Origin: PFJX01 sp040757575
Lineage (GTDB): Bacteria > Pseudomonadota > Gammaproteobacteria > Burkholderiales > Thiobacillaceae
NCBI GenBank assembly: GCA_040757575.1
Contig: JBFLXA010000003.1
Span: 62,001-126,000, forward strand
DNA length: 64,000 nucleotides
Direction: 5' to 3'
Part shown: in pieces, positions 8,215 to 17,443 of the stretch
Position numbering within the stretch: position 1 is the stretch's first letter
How the letters are laid out: each line of letters opens with the position of its first letter
Translations under genes and position numbers: made by a program
The notes under the pieces: model-generated
The model's database searches: none
What the model was told of the DNA's origin: nothing
What the model saw: the letters and a program-made list of their open reading frames with translations, nothing else

Positions 8215-8223
8215 GGCCCACTT

Positions 8224-10611
8224 ATGACCAGCCTGGGCAAACTTTCCCTGCGTGGCAAGCTGTTGCTGGCCAGCGTGCTGGTGGAGATCGTCATGCTGAC
8301 CCTGCTGGTGGGAAACAGCGTACGCTTGATTCAGGGGCATCTGGAACAACAGGCGGCGGCCCGGGTCCAGGCCATCGAACTCGCCTACAAGACCGCCGTG
8401 GCCCCGCCCCTGGCAGCCCGGGACTACGCCACTCTGCGGGATATCCTGGATGGCTGGCGCAAGGCCGAGGACGTGCGCTACCTGGTGGTGACCGACCAGA
8501 CCGGCCGCATTCTGGCTGCCTCCGGCTGGGATGAAACCAGGCCTTTGCCCCAGTCTGGTCCCGATGCAGGGGATCTGGCCCATGTGCGCTTTGCCGTGGA
8601 TTACTTAGGGCAGACCTATGGTTATGTGCAATATGGCTATTCCACCCGCTTCATCCGTAATGCTAAGGCCGCGTTGTTGACCCAGGGCAGTCTCATTGCT
8701 TTGGCGGAAGTGGCCATCACTCTGGTGCTGCTGTCCCTCATCGGCTTCTGGCTCACCCGCCACCTGACAGCCCTCATGGATGCCAGCGCCCGGATTGCGG
8801 AAGGGGATTACGGCACCCGGCTCCAGGTACATTCCGGGGACGAAGTGGCCCAGTTGGCGGAACGATTCAATCTAATGGCCGGCGCCGTGCAAAGTCGCAT
8901 CGATGCCCTGTCGGACAGCGAACAGCGGTCCCGGGCCATCGCTGACTACACCTATGGTTGGGAGAACTGGTTCGCACCGGACGGCAGCCTGCGCTGGGTG
9001 AACCCGGCGGTGGAACGGGTGACCGGGTATTCCCCCGAGGAATGCCAGGCTCTGGACGACTACCCTCTGGCGCTGGTCTACGGCGATGACAAGGACCTGG
9101 TGCGCCGCTGCCACTTGCTGGGACTGGAGGGCCGCACAGGCCAGGACCAGGAATTCCGCATCCGCCGCAAGGACGGGCCCATCGTCTGGGTGGCCATGTC
9201 CTGGCAGCCCATCTTTTCCGAATCCGGTGCCAGTTTGGGCTATCGATCCAGCATCCGGGACATCTCCCTGGAGCATCATGCCCGGGAAGAATTGGCTTAC
9301 CAGGCCAGCCATGATGCCCTGACGGGCCTGCACAACCGGCGGGCCTTCGAGGCCCAGGTGGAAGGGGCGCTGAAGGCCCTGGCCCGGGGTGGGAAAGCCC
9401 GCACCCTGCTGTATATCGATCTTGACCAGTTCAAGCTGGTGAACGACACCTGCGGCCATTCTGCGGGGGATCAATTGCTCAGGGAGATCAGCACTGTTAT
9501 GCGCAACAGTGTGCTGGATGGCTTCCTGGCCCGCCTGGGCGGGGACGAGTTCGGCCTGTTGCTGGAGGCCGGGCTGGCCGATGCCCGGCGCCGGGCGGAA
9601 AAGCTCATCGACAGCATCCGCAACCACGTATTTGTATATGAGGGGCAGTATTTCCAGATTGGCGCCTCCATCGGCGTGGTGGAGTTCACGGATGCCCGCC
9701 AGGGCATGGACGAGCTGCTCATTGCCGCCGACCAGGCCTGCTATGCCGCCAAGGACAAGGGCCGTGACCGCATCGAGGTCTATGCCGCCGAAGATCCCTA
9801 TTACCAATCCCAACGGGCTCAGTTCCTATCCGTGGCCCAAATTGCCACCGCTCTCAAGGAAGACCGTCTGTCCCTCCATTACCAGAGGGTGGTGCCGCTC
9901 CAGGCCGGTCTGGGGGAACACGTGGAAATTCTCTTGCGCATGGTGGGCGAGCAGGGCCGGCTAATTTCCCCGGGCGTTTTCATTCCAGCGGCAGAACGTT
10001 TCAACCTCATGCCCCAGCTGGACCGCTGGGTGGTGGACCGGGTCTGCCGGGCCGTGGGAGAGTCCGGCGGCATGGACCGCTGTCCACTTTGCCAGGACGC
10101 GGTCATCGGTGTGAATCTGTCTGGCGTCACCCTGTCCGCCGACGACCTGGGGGACTACGTGGCCAGCTGCTTCACCCGCTACGCCGTGGACCCGGCGCGC
10201 ATCTGCTTCGAGATCACCGAAACCGCCGCCATCGGCAACCTGGACCGGGCCCTGGCCTTCATCCAGCGTGTACGGGCCATGGGCGCCACCGTGGCCCTGG
10301 ACGACTTCGGCGCCGGCCTGTCCTCCTTCGCCTACCTGCGCCGTCTGGAAGTGGACTACCTGAAGATCGACGCTTTGTTCGTCAAGAACCTGCACACCGA
10401 CGCCCGGGACTACGCCGTGGTCCGCTCCATCATGGAAGTGGCCCGGGTGCACGGCATCAAGACCATCGCCGAATACGTGCACAAGCCGGTCATCGCCGAC
10501 ATTCTCAAGGAAATGGGGGTGGACTACGCCCAGGGCTTTGCCCTGCACAAGCCGGAACCCCTGTCCGGACCGGATGCGGCAGCAGGGGGCGAGCCTACAG
10601 CCACCGTCTGA
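8224..10611 (+). CDS. Membrane PAS-GGDEF-EAL c-di-GMP signalling protein
   Basis: 795 residues. TM1 (about 13-32), a ~120-residue periplasmic sensor, TM2 (about 155-179), HAMP (180-232), PAS (about 240-350; WVNPAVERVTGYSPEE), GGDEF (358-525) and EAL (540-785). The cyclase motif LGGDEFGLL is intact near residue 438. The phosphodiesterase domain has EIL in place of EAL, but the other catalytic positions are kept: GVNLSG, FEITETAAIG, LDDFGAGLSS, DYLKID and KTIAEYV. Either or both activities are therefore possible. It lies directly behind a PhnD-like periplasmic protein that probably feeds its sensor domain. Confidence 0.9.
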   Translation: MTSLGKLSLRGKLLLASVLVEIVMLTLLVGNSVRLIQGHLEQQAAARVQAIELAYKTAVAPPLAARDYATLRDILDGWRKAEDVRYLVVTDQTGRILAASGWDETRPLPQSGPDAGDLAHVRFAVDYLGQTYGYVQYGYSTRFIRNAKAALLTQGSLIALAEVAITLVLLSLIGFWLTRHLTALMDASARIAEGDYGTRLQVHSGDEVAQLAERFNLMAGAVQSRIDALSDSEQRSRAIADYTYGWENWFAPDGSLRWVNPAVERVTGYSPEECQALDDYPLALVYGDDKDLVRRCHLLGLEGRTGQDQEFRIRRKDGPIVWVAMSWQPIFSESGASLGYRSSIRDISLEHHAREELAYQASHDALTGLHNRRAFEAQVEGALKALARGGKARTLLYIDLDQFKLVNDTCGHSAGDQLLREISTVMRNSVLDGFLARLGGDEFGLLLEAGLADARRRAEKLIDSIRNHVFVYEGQYFQIGASIGVVEFTDARQGMDELLIAADQACYAAKDKGRDRIEVYAAEDPYYQSQRAQFLSVAQIATALKEDRLSLHYQRVVPLQAGLGEHVEILLRMVGEQGRLISPGVFIPAAERFNLMPQLDRWVVDRVCRAVGESGGMDRCPLCQDAVIGVNLSGVTLSADDLGDYVASCFTRYAVDPARICFEITETAAIGNLDRALAFIQRVRAMGATVALDDFGAGLSSFAYLRRLEVDYLKIDALFVKNLHTDARDYAVVRSIMEVARVHGIKTIAEYVHKPVIADILKEMGVDYAQGFALHKPEPLSGPDAAAGGEPTATV

Positions 10612-10740
10612 GGTGGCCGGTCCTGCGGTTCCGCCCGGATTGCCGCCTATTGTTTAACGGTGCGGCGGACTAGAATTCCGCCCACGGTCCCCCGCAACAA
10701 GCCCCTGAGCGACCGCGTTTGCCGACAGTGAGAGAGCATT

Positions 10741-11940
10741 TTGAGCGACCTGAACCAGAAAGCCCTGGACTACCACGAGTTTCCCCGTCCGGGAAAAATC
10801 TCCGTGGAATCCTCCAAACCCTGCGCCACCCAATATGAGTTGTCCCTGGCCTACACTCCCGGCGTCGCCGAACCCGTGCGGCAGATAGCCAAGGACCCGG
10901 CCAATGCCTACCGCTACACCAACAAGGGCAACCTGGTGGCCGTCATCACCGACGGCACCGCCATCCTGGGCCTGGGCAACCTGGGCCCCCTGGCCAGCAA
11001 GCCGGTCATGGAAGGCAAGGGCATCCTGTTCAAGCGCTTCGCCGGCATCGACGTCTTCGACATCGAAGTCAACGCCCCCAGCGTCGCCAGCTTCATCGAA
11101 ACCGTGGTGAACATCTCCCCCACCTTCGGCGGCATCAACCTGGAAGACATCGCCGCCCCCCACTGCTTCGAGATCGAGGAAGCGCTGAAGGCGAGACTCG
11201 ACATCCCCGTCTTCCACGACGACCAGCACGGCACCGCCGTGGTCATGTGCGCCGGCCTCATCAACGCCCTGGACGTGCAGGGCAAGCAGCTTTCCGACAT
11301 CAAGCTCACCTGCCTTGGGGCGGGTGCGGCCGGCCTGGCCTGCATGCGCCTGCTCATCGCCATGGGCGGCAGGAAGGAAAACATGACCCTGGTGGACAGC
11401 AAGGGCGTCATCCACAGCGGCCGCACCGACCTCAACGCCCACAAGCAGGAATTCGCCAAGACCACCGACATGCGCACCCTGGCCGACGCCATGGCCGGCG
11501 CCGACGTGTTCATCGGCGTCTCCGGCCCCAACCTGGTGAGCCAGGACATGGTGAAAAGCATGGCCGCCAAACCCATCCTCTTCGCCATGGCGAACCCGGA
11601 CCCGGAAATCACCCCCGCCCAGGTCCACGCCTGCCGGGACGACGCCCTCATGGCCACCGGCCGTTCCGACTACCCCAACCAGGTGAACAACGTCCTGGGC
11701 TTCCCCTACATCTTCAAGGGCACCTTCGACGCCCGGGCCAAGGCCATCACCCAGCCCATGATGATCGCCGCCGCCAAAGCCCTGGCCGACCTGGCCCGGG
11801 AACCGGTGCCCAAGGAAGTGCTGGACGCCTACAAGTTGAGCAGCCTGGAATTCGGCCGCGAATACATCATCCCCAAGCCTTTCGATCCGCGGCTCATCGA
11901 GCGGATTCCGCCGGCGGTGGCGGAGGCGGCGAGGGGCTAA
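10741..11940 (+). CDS. maeB: Malic enzyme (oxaloacetate-decarboxylating), short form without phosphotransacetylase domain
   Basis: 399 residues, matching the N-terminal catalytic half of MaeB: LAYTPGVAEPV, KGNLVAVITDGTAILGLGN, GINLEDIAAPHCFEIEE, FHDDQHGTA, the nucleotide-binding GAGAAGLACMRLL and GRSDYPNQVNNVLGFP. It converts malate to pyruvate and CO2 with NAD(P)H formation. The ~330-residue phosphotransacetylase-like C-terminal domain of typical MaeB is absent: the frame ends at EYIIPKPFDPRL plus a short helix. The TTG start at 10741 is preferred because it begins with the family N-terminus (SDLNQKALDYHEFPRPGKI), with a GAGAG stretch upstream. Confidence 0.92.
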   Translation: MSDLNQKALDYHEFPRPGKISVESSKPCATQYELSLAYTPGVAEPVRQIAKDPANAYRYTNKGNLVAVITDGTAILGLGNLGPLASKPVMEGKGILFKRFAGIDVFDIEVNAPSVASFIETVVNISPTFGGINLEDIAAPHCFEIEEALKARLDIPVFHDDQHGTAVVMCAGLINALDVQGKQLSDIKLTCLGAGAAGLACMRLLIAMGGRKENMTLVDSKGVIHSGRTDLNAHKQEFAKTTDMRTLADAMAGADVFIGVSGPNLVSQDMVKSMAAKPILFAMANPDPEITPAQVHACRDDALMATGRSDYPNQVNNVLGFPYIFKGTFDARAKAITQPMMIAAAKALADLAREPVPKEVLDAYKLSSLEFGREYIIPKPFDPRLIERIPPAVAEAARG

Positions 11941-12126
11941 CGCGCCGTATCTCTGCTGACGCGTTTGATGGGGCTATGCCGGGTTTGCTTTGTCAGGACA
12001 ATAACCGGGGTACTGGATCAGGACCAACATCATGGCAGGCCAGCAAGCTGGGCCAGCATCAGGTGTCCAACGCGAAATAGAATTTATGCGCCAGCCATAT
12101 CCACCTGTTAGTTGATCCGAGCGCCC

Positions 12127-13425
12127 ATGACCATCGATCCCGCCATTCGCCATCACGCCCAGGACTTGCTGGATTTCATCGACGCCAGCCCAAGCCCCTG
12201 GCATGCCACGGCTTCCCTGGCTGAACGCCTGCGGGCGGCAGGCTTTGTCGAACTGGACGAAACCGCCCGCTGGAGCCTTCAGCCCCAGGGGCGCTATTTT
12301 GTCGTGCGTGGCGGCAGTTCGTTGATTGCATTCGTGCCGGGTGAGGGTGTCCTGGCCGAGTTTGGACTGCGTATCGTGGGCGCCCATACGGATTCACCGG
12401 GGCTGCGCCTGAAGCCCCAGGCGCCCCACAACGCCGAAGGGCTGGTACGGCTGGGGGTGGAGGTGTATGGCGGGCCGATCCTGGCCACCTTTGCCGACCG
12501 TGACCTGGGGCTGGCGGGGCGGGTGAGCCTGCGCACCGGGGATCGGTCAACGACCCGACTCCTGCGTTTTGACCGGCCCCTGGTGCGTCTGCCCAATCTG
12601 GCCATCCACATGAACCGGGAAGTGAACGAGCAGGGCCTGAAGCTCCACAAGCAGAACGAACTGCCCCTGCTGCTGGGTCTGGCGGTCGATGACCCTGGAC
12701 GACATTTCCGTGATCTGCTGGCCCGTCAGTGCGGCTGTGAGGCCCCGGAAATCCTGGGCTGGGAGATGAATGCCTTCGATTGCCAGAAGGGCAGTTTCTG
12801 GGGGGCGGAGGGCGAGTTTGTGGCCGATGGCCAACTCGACAATCTGGCCTCCTGTCACGCCGCGTTGGCCGCATTGCTGCAGACCAACGGGACCCGGCCT
12901 ACCTGCATGGCGGCGTTTTTCGATCATGAAGAAGTGGGCAGTGGCAGTGCGGCCGGCGCTGGCGGCAGTTTCATGGAAGATGTGCTGGACCGGCTCTTTG
13001 CCAGCCAGTCCCTGGATATGGAGGACCGGCGCCGGGCCCTGGCCCGGAGTTTCTTTGTCAGCGCCGACATGGCCCATGCCTGGCATCCCAACTTCCCGGC
13101 GGCCTACGAACCTCAGCATCGGGTCCTGGTCAATGGTGGGCCGGTCATCAAGGTGAACAGCAACCAACGCTACACCACGGGGATCGACACCGCAGCCCGG
13201 TTCGTCACCTGCTGCGAGGCGGCGGGCGTTCCCTGGCAACAGTACGCCCACCGCACGGATCTGGGTTGCGGCAGTACCATCGGTCCCCTCGTGGCCACCC
13301 GTCTGGGGGTGCCCAGCGTGGACGTGGGCTCGGCCATGTGGGCCATGCACAGCGCCCGGGAAAGCGCCGGGGTGCTGGATGCACGCTACATGAGTCTGGC
13401 CCTGGCCAGGGTGTTCGCGCATTAA
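12127..13425 (+). CDS. apeB: M18-family metallo-aminopeptidase
   Basis: 432 residues. This is a zinc-dependent aminopeptidase of the M18 (aspartyl aminopeptidase / PepC-like) family that forms large tetrahedral oligomers in the cytoplasm. Zinc ligand and catalytic motifs are visible: GAHTDSPGLRLKPQ, NREVNEQGLKLHKQNELP, GQLDNLASCHAAL or equivalent, FDHEEVGSGSAAGAGG and GCGSTIGP. The N-terminal LLDFIDASPSPWHATA is typical. The ATG at 12127 is preferred over a TTG five codons upstream. Followed by a strong bidirectional terminator. Confidence 0.93.
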   Translation: MTIDPAIRHHAQDLLDFIDASPSPWHATASLAERLRAAGFVELDETARWSLQPQGRYFVVRGGSSLIAFVPGEGVLAEFGLRIVGAHTDSPGLRLKPQAPHNAEGLVRLGVEVYGGPILATFADRDLGLAGRVSLRTGDRSTTRLLRFDRPLVRLPNLAIHMNREVNEQGLKLHKQNELPLLLGLAVDDPGRHFRDLLARQCGCEAPEILGWEMNAFDCQKGSFWGAEGEFVADGQLDNLASCHAALAALLQTNGTRPTCMAAFFDHEEVGSGSAAGAGGSFMEDVLDRLFASQSLDMEDRRRALARSFFVSADMAHAWHPNFPAAYEPQHRVLVNGGPVIKVNSNQRYTTGIDTAARFVTCCEAAGVPWQQYAHRTDLGCGSTIGPLVATRLGVPSVDVGSAMWAMHSARESAGVLDARYMSLALARVFAH

Positions 13426-13551
13426 GGCCCGCCGGACTTGTGGATTAGGGGGCAGTAATCTGCATCCCCGGCTGGAAACGGCCGGTTCCCCGGCTTTCAT
13501 GCGTGTTACCATGCGCCCCGTTCTCGCGCTGGGAACGGTGCCGGTAAATGA

Positions 13552-13579
13552 AAAAAGCCGGCTGGGAAGCCGGCTTTTT
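13552..13579. terminator. Bidirectional rho-independent terminator
   Basis: A perfect 12-bp inverted repeat, AAAAAGCCGGCT / AGCCGGCTTTTT, around a GGGA loop. It has T tracts on both strands, so it can end the plus-strand aminopeptidase transcript and the minus-strand tRNA-Leu transcript (8 nt beyond its CCA end). Confidence 0.9.
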
Positions 13580-13587
13580 GTGTTGCT

Positions 13588-13674
13588 TGGTGCCCAGAAG
13601 AGGACTCGAACCTCCACACCCTTGCGGGCGCTAGGACCTGAACCTAGTGCGTCTACCAATTCCGCCATCTGGGC
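13588..13674 (-). tRNA. tRNA-Leu (anticodon CAG)
   Basis: 87 nt including encoded CCA. The acceptor stem is GCCCAGA / TCTGGGC. The anticodon stem-loop is CTAGG-TTCAGGT-CCTAG, giving CAG, which reads CUG codons. It has a long variable arm (CGCCCGCAAGGGTG) and a T-loop GGTTCGAGTCC, as expected for class II tRNA-Leu. Confidence 0.97.
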
Positions 13675-13687
13675 AACGAAGGCGCGC

Positions 13688-13717
13688 ATATTAGCGATCT
13701 CTACGAATTCATGTCAA
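13688..13717 (-). promoter_or_regulatory. Sigma-70 promoter of tRNA-Leu
   Basis: On the minus strand, -35 TTGACA (13712-13717), an 18-nt spacer and -10 TAATAT (13688-13693), placing the start about 7 nt before the tRNA 5' end. Near-consensus. The -35 overlaps the first codons of the divergent rnr gene. Confidence 0.75.
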
Positions 13718-16017
13718 CGAAAAAAACTTCCAAACCCGCTGTTTCCCCTGAAGCAAAGCCCAAGACCGACAAATCCGCTCATCGGGGCCTGAAAGGGGCC
13801 CGCAAGGCCCTGCGCTGGCAGGACCCCCACCTGGAGCGGGAGCGGGAGAAATACGGCTACGATCAGGCCATGCCCAGCCGGGAATTCGTTCTGCAATTGC
13901 TGGAGGAGGCCGGTGAACCGGTGGACGCCGAGGACCTGGCTTTCCGTCTGGGCCTTGAGGCGGAGGAATACGATTCCTTCTTCAATCGACTGCGGGCCAT
14001 GCAGCGCGATGGCCAGTTGCTGTTCAACCGCAGGGGCGCCCTGTGCCTGCCGGACAAGATCGAGGTGAAGAGCGGCCGGGTGGAAGGCCATCCGGATGGA
14101 TTCGGTTTCTTCGTGCCCGATGACAAGTCCGGCGACATGTTCCTGCCGGAAAAGGAAATGCGCGGCGTGCTCCATGGCGACCGCGTCATGGTGCGGGAGC
14201 ACGGACAGGATCGCCGGGGCCGCAAGGAAGGCAAGGTGGTGGAAATTCTTGAACGGTCCAACACCACCCTGGTGGGGCGTCTGTACCGGGAGCGGGGCTA
14301 CCAGTGGGTGGTGGCGGAAAACAAGAAGATCAGCCAGGACATCCTCATTCCCGACAATGCCGACATGGGCGCCAGCAACGGCCAGGTGGTGATGGTGGAC
14401 ATCACCGCCCAGCCCAGCAAGCAGGTGCCGCCCATGGGCACGGTGAAGCAGATTCTGGGCAACTATGCCGACCCGGGAATGGAGATCGAAATTGCCCTGC
14501 GCAAGCACGATCTGCCAAATGCGTTTCCCGATGACGTGCTGGCCCAGGCCAGGAAGTTGCCCAAGACCGTCACCAAGAAAGACCTGGCCCCGACCGATGG
14601 CCTGGAGCGGGAAGACGTGCGGGACCTGCCCCTGGTGACCATCGACGGCGAAGACGCCCGGGATTTCGATGATGCCGTCTACTGCCAGCCCGAGGGGCGG
14701 GGGTTCCGGCTGTGGGTGGCCATTGCCGACGTATCCCACTATGTGCGGCCCGGATCGTCTCTGGACCGCGAAGGCTATGAACGGGGCAACTCGGTGTATT
14801 TCCCCCGCCGGGTGATTCCCATGCTGCCGGAGGAACTGTCCAACGGGCTGTGTTCGCTCAACCCCAAGGTAGACCGGCTGTGCATGATGTGCGAGATGGA
14901 AGTCTCCAGCCTGGGCAACATCAAGAAATACCGTTTCTACCCGGCGGTGATGCACTCCAAGGCCCGGCTGACCTACAACCTGGTTTGGGACTGGCTTTCC
15001 GGCGCCGCCAAGCCTCCCAAGGACCAGGAAGCCCTGCTGCCCAACCTGGAAAACCTCTACAAGCTCTTCAAGGTGCTGTTGAAGGCTCGCCACAAGCGGG
15101 GCGCCATCGACTTCGAGACCCTGGAAACCAAGATGCTGTTCGACGAGCACGACAAGATCGAGCGCATCATTCCCTACGCCCGCAACGATGCCCACAAGGT
15201 CATCGAGGAATGCATGCTGGCAGCCAACGTCTGCGCCTCCGACTTCCTGCAGAAGAAGAAACACCCGGCCCTGTACCGGGTCCACGAAGGCCCTACCGCA
15301 GACAAGCTCAAGGCCTTGCAGGAGTTCATGGCGGAGTTCGGCTTCTACCTCACCGGGGGCGACGATCCCCACGCCAAGGACTACGCGGAGCTGTTGAGCA
15401 AGATCAAGGGCCGGCCCGACGAGCAACTGCTGCAGACCGTGCTGCTGCGTTCCCTGCGCCAGGCCCAGTACAGCCCGGAGAACGTGGGACATTTCGGCCT
15501 GGCCTACGAGTCCTACACACACTTCACCTCGCCTATCCGCCGCTATCCGGACCTGCTGGTGCACCGGGGCATCAAGGCCTGCCTGCAGGGTAAGACCTAC
15601 ACCCCCGGCGACTGGGAGAATATCGGTGCCCACTGTTCCATGACCGAGCGCCGTGCCGACGATGCCACCCGGGACGTGGTGGCCTGGCTGAAGTGCTACT
15701 TCATGCAGGACAAGATCAACGAGGAATTCGACGGGGTCATTTCGTCCGTGGTGAGCTTCGGCGTCTTCGTGGCCCTGAACGAGGTGTTCGTGGAAGGACT
15801 GGTACACGTTTCCGAACTCGGGTCGGACTATTTCCACTTCGACGCAGCTCGCCACCAGATGATGGGCGAACGTACCGGCCGTCGTTACCGCCTGGGGGAC
15901 AAGGTGCGTATCCGGGTGGTGAGCGTGGATATCGAAACCTCCCGCATTGACTTCGCGCTTGTGGAAGAGGGAGCGGCCAGCCCTGACGCATCTGCCAGGA
16001 AGTCCAGACGCAAGTAG
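13711..16017 (+). CDS. rnr: Ribonuclease R
   Basis: 768 residues. Order: basic N-terminus, winged-helix RNase R region (about 50-110), cold-shock domains (about 115-260; GHPDGFGFFVPDD), RNB catalytic domain (about 280-610; GEDARDFDDAVYC with the metal-binding aspartates) and an S1 domain (about 650-735; FDGVISSVVSFGVFVAL). It ends in a short basic tail. This processive 3'-5' exoribonuclease degrades structured RNA and acts in rRNA quality control and trans-translation. rlmB follows 121 nt downstream, the common rnr-rlmB pair, with a REP-like repeat between them. Confidence 0.96.
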   Translation: MSTKKTSKPAVSPEAKPKTDKSAHRGLKGARKALRWQDPHLEREREKYGYDQAMPSREFVLQLLEEAGEPVDAEDLAFRLGLEAEEYDSFFNRLRAMQRDGQLLFNRRGALCLPDKIEVKSGRVEGHPDGFGFFVPDDKSGDMFLPEKEMRGVLHGDRVMVREHGQDRRGRKEGKVVEILERSNTTLVGRLYRERGYQWVVAENKKISQDILIPDNADMGASNGQVVMVDITAQPSKQVPPMGTVKQILGNYADPGMEIEIALRKHDLPNAFPDDVLAQARKLPKTVTKKDLAPTDGLEREDVRDLPLVTIDGEDARDFDDAVYCQPEGRGFRLWVAIADVSHYVRPGSSLDREGYERGNSVYFPRRVIPMLPEELSNGLCSLNPKVDRLCMMCEMEVSSLGNIKKYRFYPAVMHSKARLTYNLVWDWLSGAAKPPKDQEALLPNLENLYKLFKVLLKARHKRGAIDFETLETKMLFDEHDKIERIIPYARNDAHKVIEECMLAANVCASDFLQKKKHPALYRVHEGPTADKLKALQEFMAEFGFYLTGGDDPHAKDYAELLSKIKGRPDEQLLQTVLLRSLRQAQYSPENVGHFGLAYESYTHFTSPIRRYPDLLVHRGIKACLQGKTYTPGDWENIGAHCSMTERRADDATRDVVAWLKCYFMQDKINEEFDGVISSVVSFGVFVALNEVFVEGLVHVSELGSDYFHFDAARHQMMGERTGRRYRLGDKVRIRVVSVDIETSRIDFALVEEGAASPDASARKSRRK

Positions 16018-16081
16018 TCAGGCTGTCGGGTATGCTTGCGTCCTTACCTCATGCCTTCTACCTGGGATAGGGCGTCTCTAA

Positions 16082-16113
16082 CCCTCTCACCCAGGGAGAG
16101 GGCAGGGTGAGGG
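16082..16113. repeat. REP-like palindromic element between rnr and rlmB
   Basis: CCCTCTC (16082-16088) pairs with GAGAGGG (16096-16102). Alternatively CTCACCC (16086-16092) pairs with GGGTGAG (16105-16111). This is the common CCCTCTCACCC...GGGTGAGGG intergenic repeat type, related to the element inside acnA at 5951-5996. Confidence 0.6.
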
Positions 16114-16138
16114 AGCAGCATTTTCATTTCCATCAGAT

Positions 16139-16876
16139 ATGACACAACGCACCCTTATCCACGGCTTTCACGCGATAACCGCTCGCCTGCGGCATCACCC
16201 CGAGAGTCTCCAGGTCATTTATCTGGACGAAGCCCGCCGTGACAAGCGGGCCAAGGAATTCCACAAGCTGGCGGAAGACAAGGGCATCCGTGTGGTGCTT
16301 GCCCCTGCGCCACGCATCGAAGAAATGGCCAGGGGGAAATCCCAGGGCGTGGTGGCCATGGCAGACCCCATACAGCTGGCCAAGGATCTGGATGAAGTGC
16401 TGGAATGCCTTACGGAACCGGCCTTGCTCATGGTTCTGGACGGGGTGACGGACCCCCACAACCTGGGGGCCTGCCTGCGCAGCGCCGACGCCTTCGGCGT
16501 CCATGCCGTCATCGCCCCCAAGGACCGGTCCGCCGGCCTATCCGCCGTAGCCATGAAGGCCGCCAGCGGCGCGGCCGAATCTGTGCCCTATCTCACCGTG
16601 ACCAATCTGGCCCGCACCATGCGGGACTTGAAGGACCGGGGCATACTGCTGGTGGGCACCGACGATTCCGCACCCGGCGCCCTCATGGACGCGGATTTCA
16701 CTGCCGCCGCCGCCCTGGTGCTGGGCGCTGAGGGCGCCGGCATGCGTCGCCTGACCCGGGAGCATTGCGACGTGCTGGTGCGCATTCCCATGTACGGCCA
16801 GGTGGAAAGCTTGAACGTGTCTGTCTCCGCCGGCGTTTGCCTTTACGAAGCCCGGCGGCAGCGCAGCCTGCCTTGA
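16139..16876 (+). CDS. rlmB: RlmB, 23S rRNA (guanosine-2251-2'-O)-methyltransferase
   Basis: 245 residues, SPOUT (TrmH/SpoU) family. An N-terminal substrate-binding domain (residues 1-75; LIHGFHAITARLRHHPESL) precedes the knotted catalytic domain with motif 1 LDGVTDPHNLGACLRSAD, motif 2 LVLGAEGAGMRRLTREHCD and motif 3 IPMYGQVESLNVSVSAGVC. It methylates G2251 in the 23S rRNA P-loop using S-adenosylmethionine. Confidence 0.95.
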   Translation: MTQRTLIHGFHAITARLRHHPESLQVIYLDEARRDKRAKEFHKLAEDKGIRVVLAPAPRIEEMARGKSQGVVAMADPIQLAKDLDEVLECLTEPALLMVLDGVTDPHNLGACLRSADAFGVHAVIAPKDRSAGLSAVAMKAASGAAESVPYLTVTNLARTMRDLKDRGILLVGTDDSAPGALMDADFTAAAALVLGAEGAGMRRLTREHCDVLVRIPMYGQVESLNVSVSAGVCLYEARRQRSLP

Positions 16877-16888
16877 GCAAGGAAACCC

Positions 16889-17443
16889 ATGCAGACCATG
16901 AATCGGAACGAAGCCTGGAAACTGATCGATGACGCGGATCTGCTGGTAGGTGCCACCGAGGTGGAACTGGCCCTGGATCGTCTGGGCCAGAGCATCACCG
17001 ACGCCCTGGCGGACCGCATGCCCCTGGCTCTGTGCGTCATGGGCGGGGCCGTGGTATTTACCGGCAAGCTGTTGCCCCGGATGGGTTTTCCTCTGGATTT
17101 CGATTATCTGCATGCCACCCGCTACCGGGACGGCACTCGGGGAGGCGAGATCGAATGGTCTGCCTTGCCCCGCAAGGAAGTGCAGGGTCGCTGCGTCCTG
17201 TTGCTGGACGACATCCTTGATGAAGGCCATACCCTGGCGGCGGCCAAGGCCAAACTGCTGGAAATGGGGGCGGCGGAAGTCTGGATCGCGGTGCTGGCAG
17301 AAAAGGATCTGGGCCATGCCAAGCCGGTACAGGCGGATTTCATCGGCTTGAGCCTGCCCAACCGCTATGTTTTCGGCATGGGGATGGACGCTTACGGCTT
17401 GTGGCGCAACCTGCCGGCCATCTATGCATTGAAGGAGCGCTGA
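16889..17443 (+). CDS. hpt: Hypoxanthine-guanine phosphoribosyltransferase
   Basis: 184 residues, type I phosphoribosyltransferase. The PRPP-binding motif is VLLLDDILDEGHTLAA (about residues 108-123), and YLHATRYRDGTRGG forms the flexible loop. It converts hypoxanthine or guanine plus PRPP to IMP or GMP. The SD AAGGAAA favours the ATG at 16889 over a second one three codons later. The stop overlaps the next start by 1 nt (TGATG at 17441), coupling it to the methylthioinosine phosphorylase gene, whose product hypoxanthine is this enzyme's substrate. Confidence 0.9.
   Translation: MQTMNRNEAWKLIDDADLLVGATEVELALDRLGQSITDALADRMPLALCVMGGAVVFTGKLLPRMGFPLDFDYLHATRYRDGTRGGEIEWSALPRKEVQGRCVLLLDDILDEGHTLAAAKAKLLEMGAAEVWIAVLAEKDLGHAKPVQADFIGLSLPNRYVFGMGMDAYGLWRNLPAIYALKER

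Noticed and set aside
13714..15855. Long minus-strand open frame (713 codons) opposite rnr
   Set aside because: Antisense artefact of a GC-rich gene; no motifs and RNase R on the plus strand is unambiguous.
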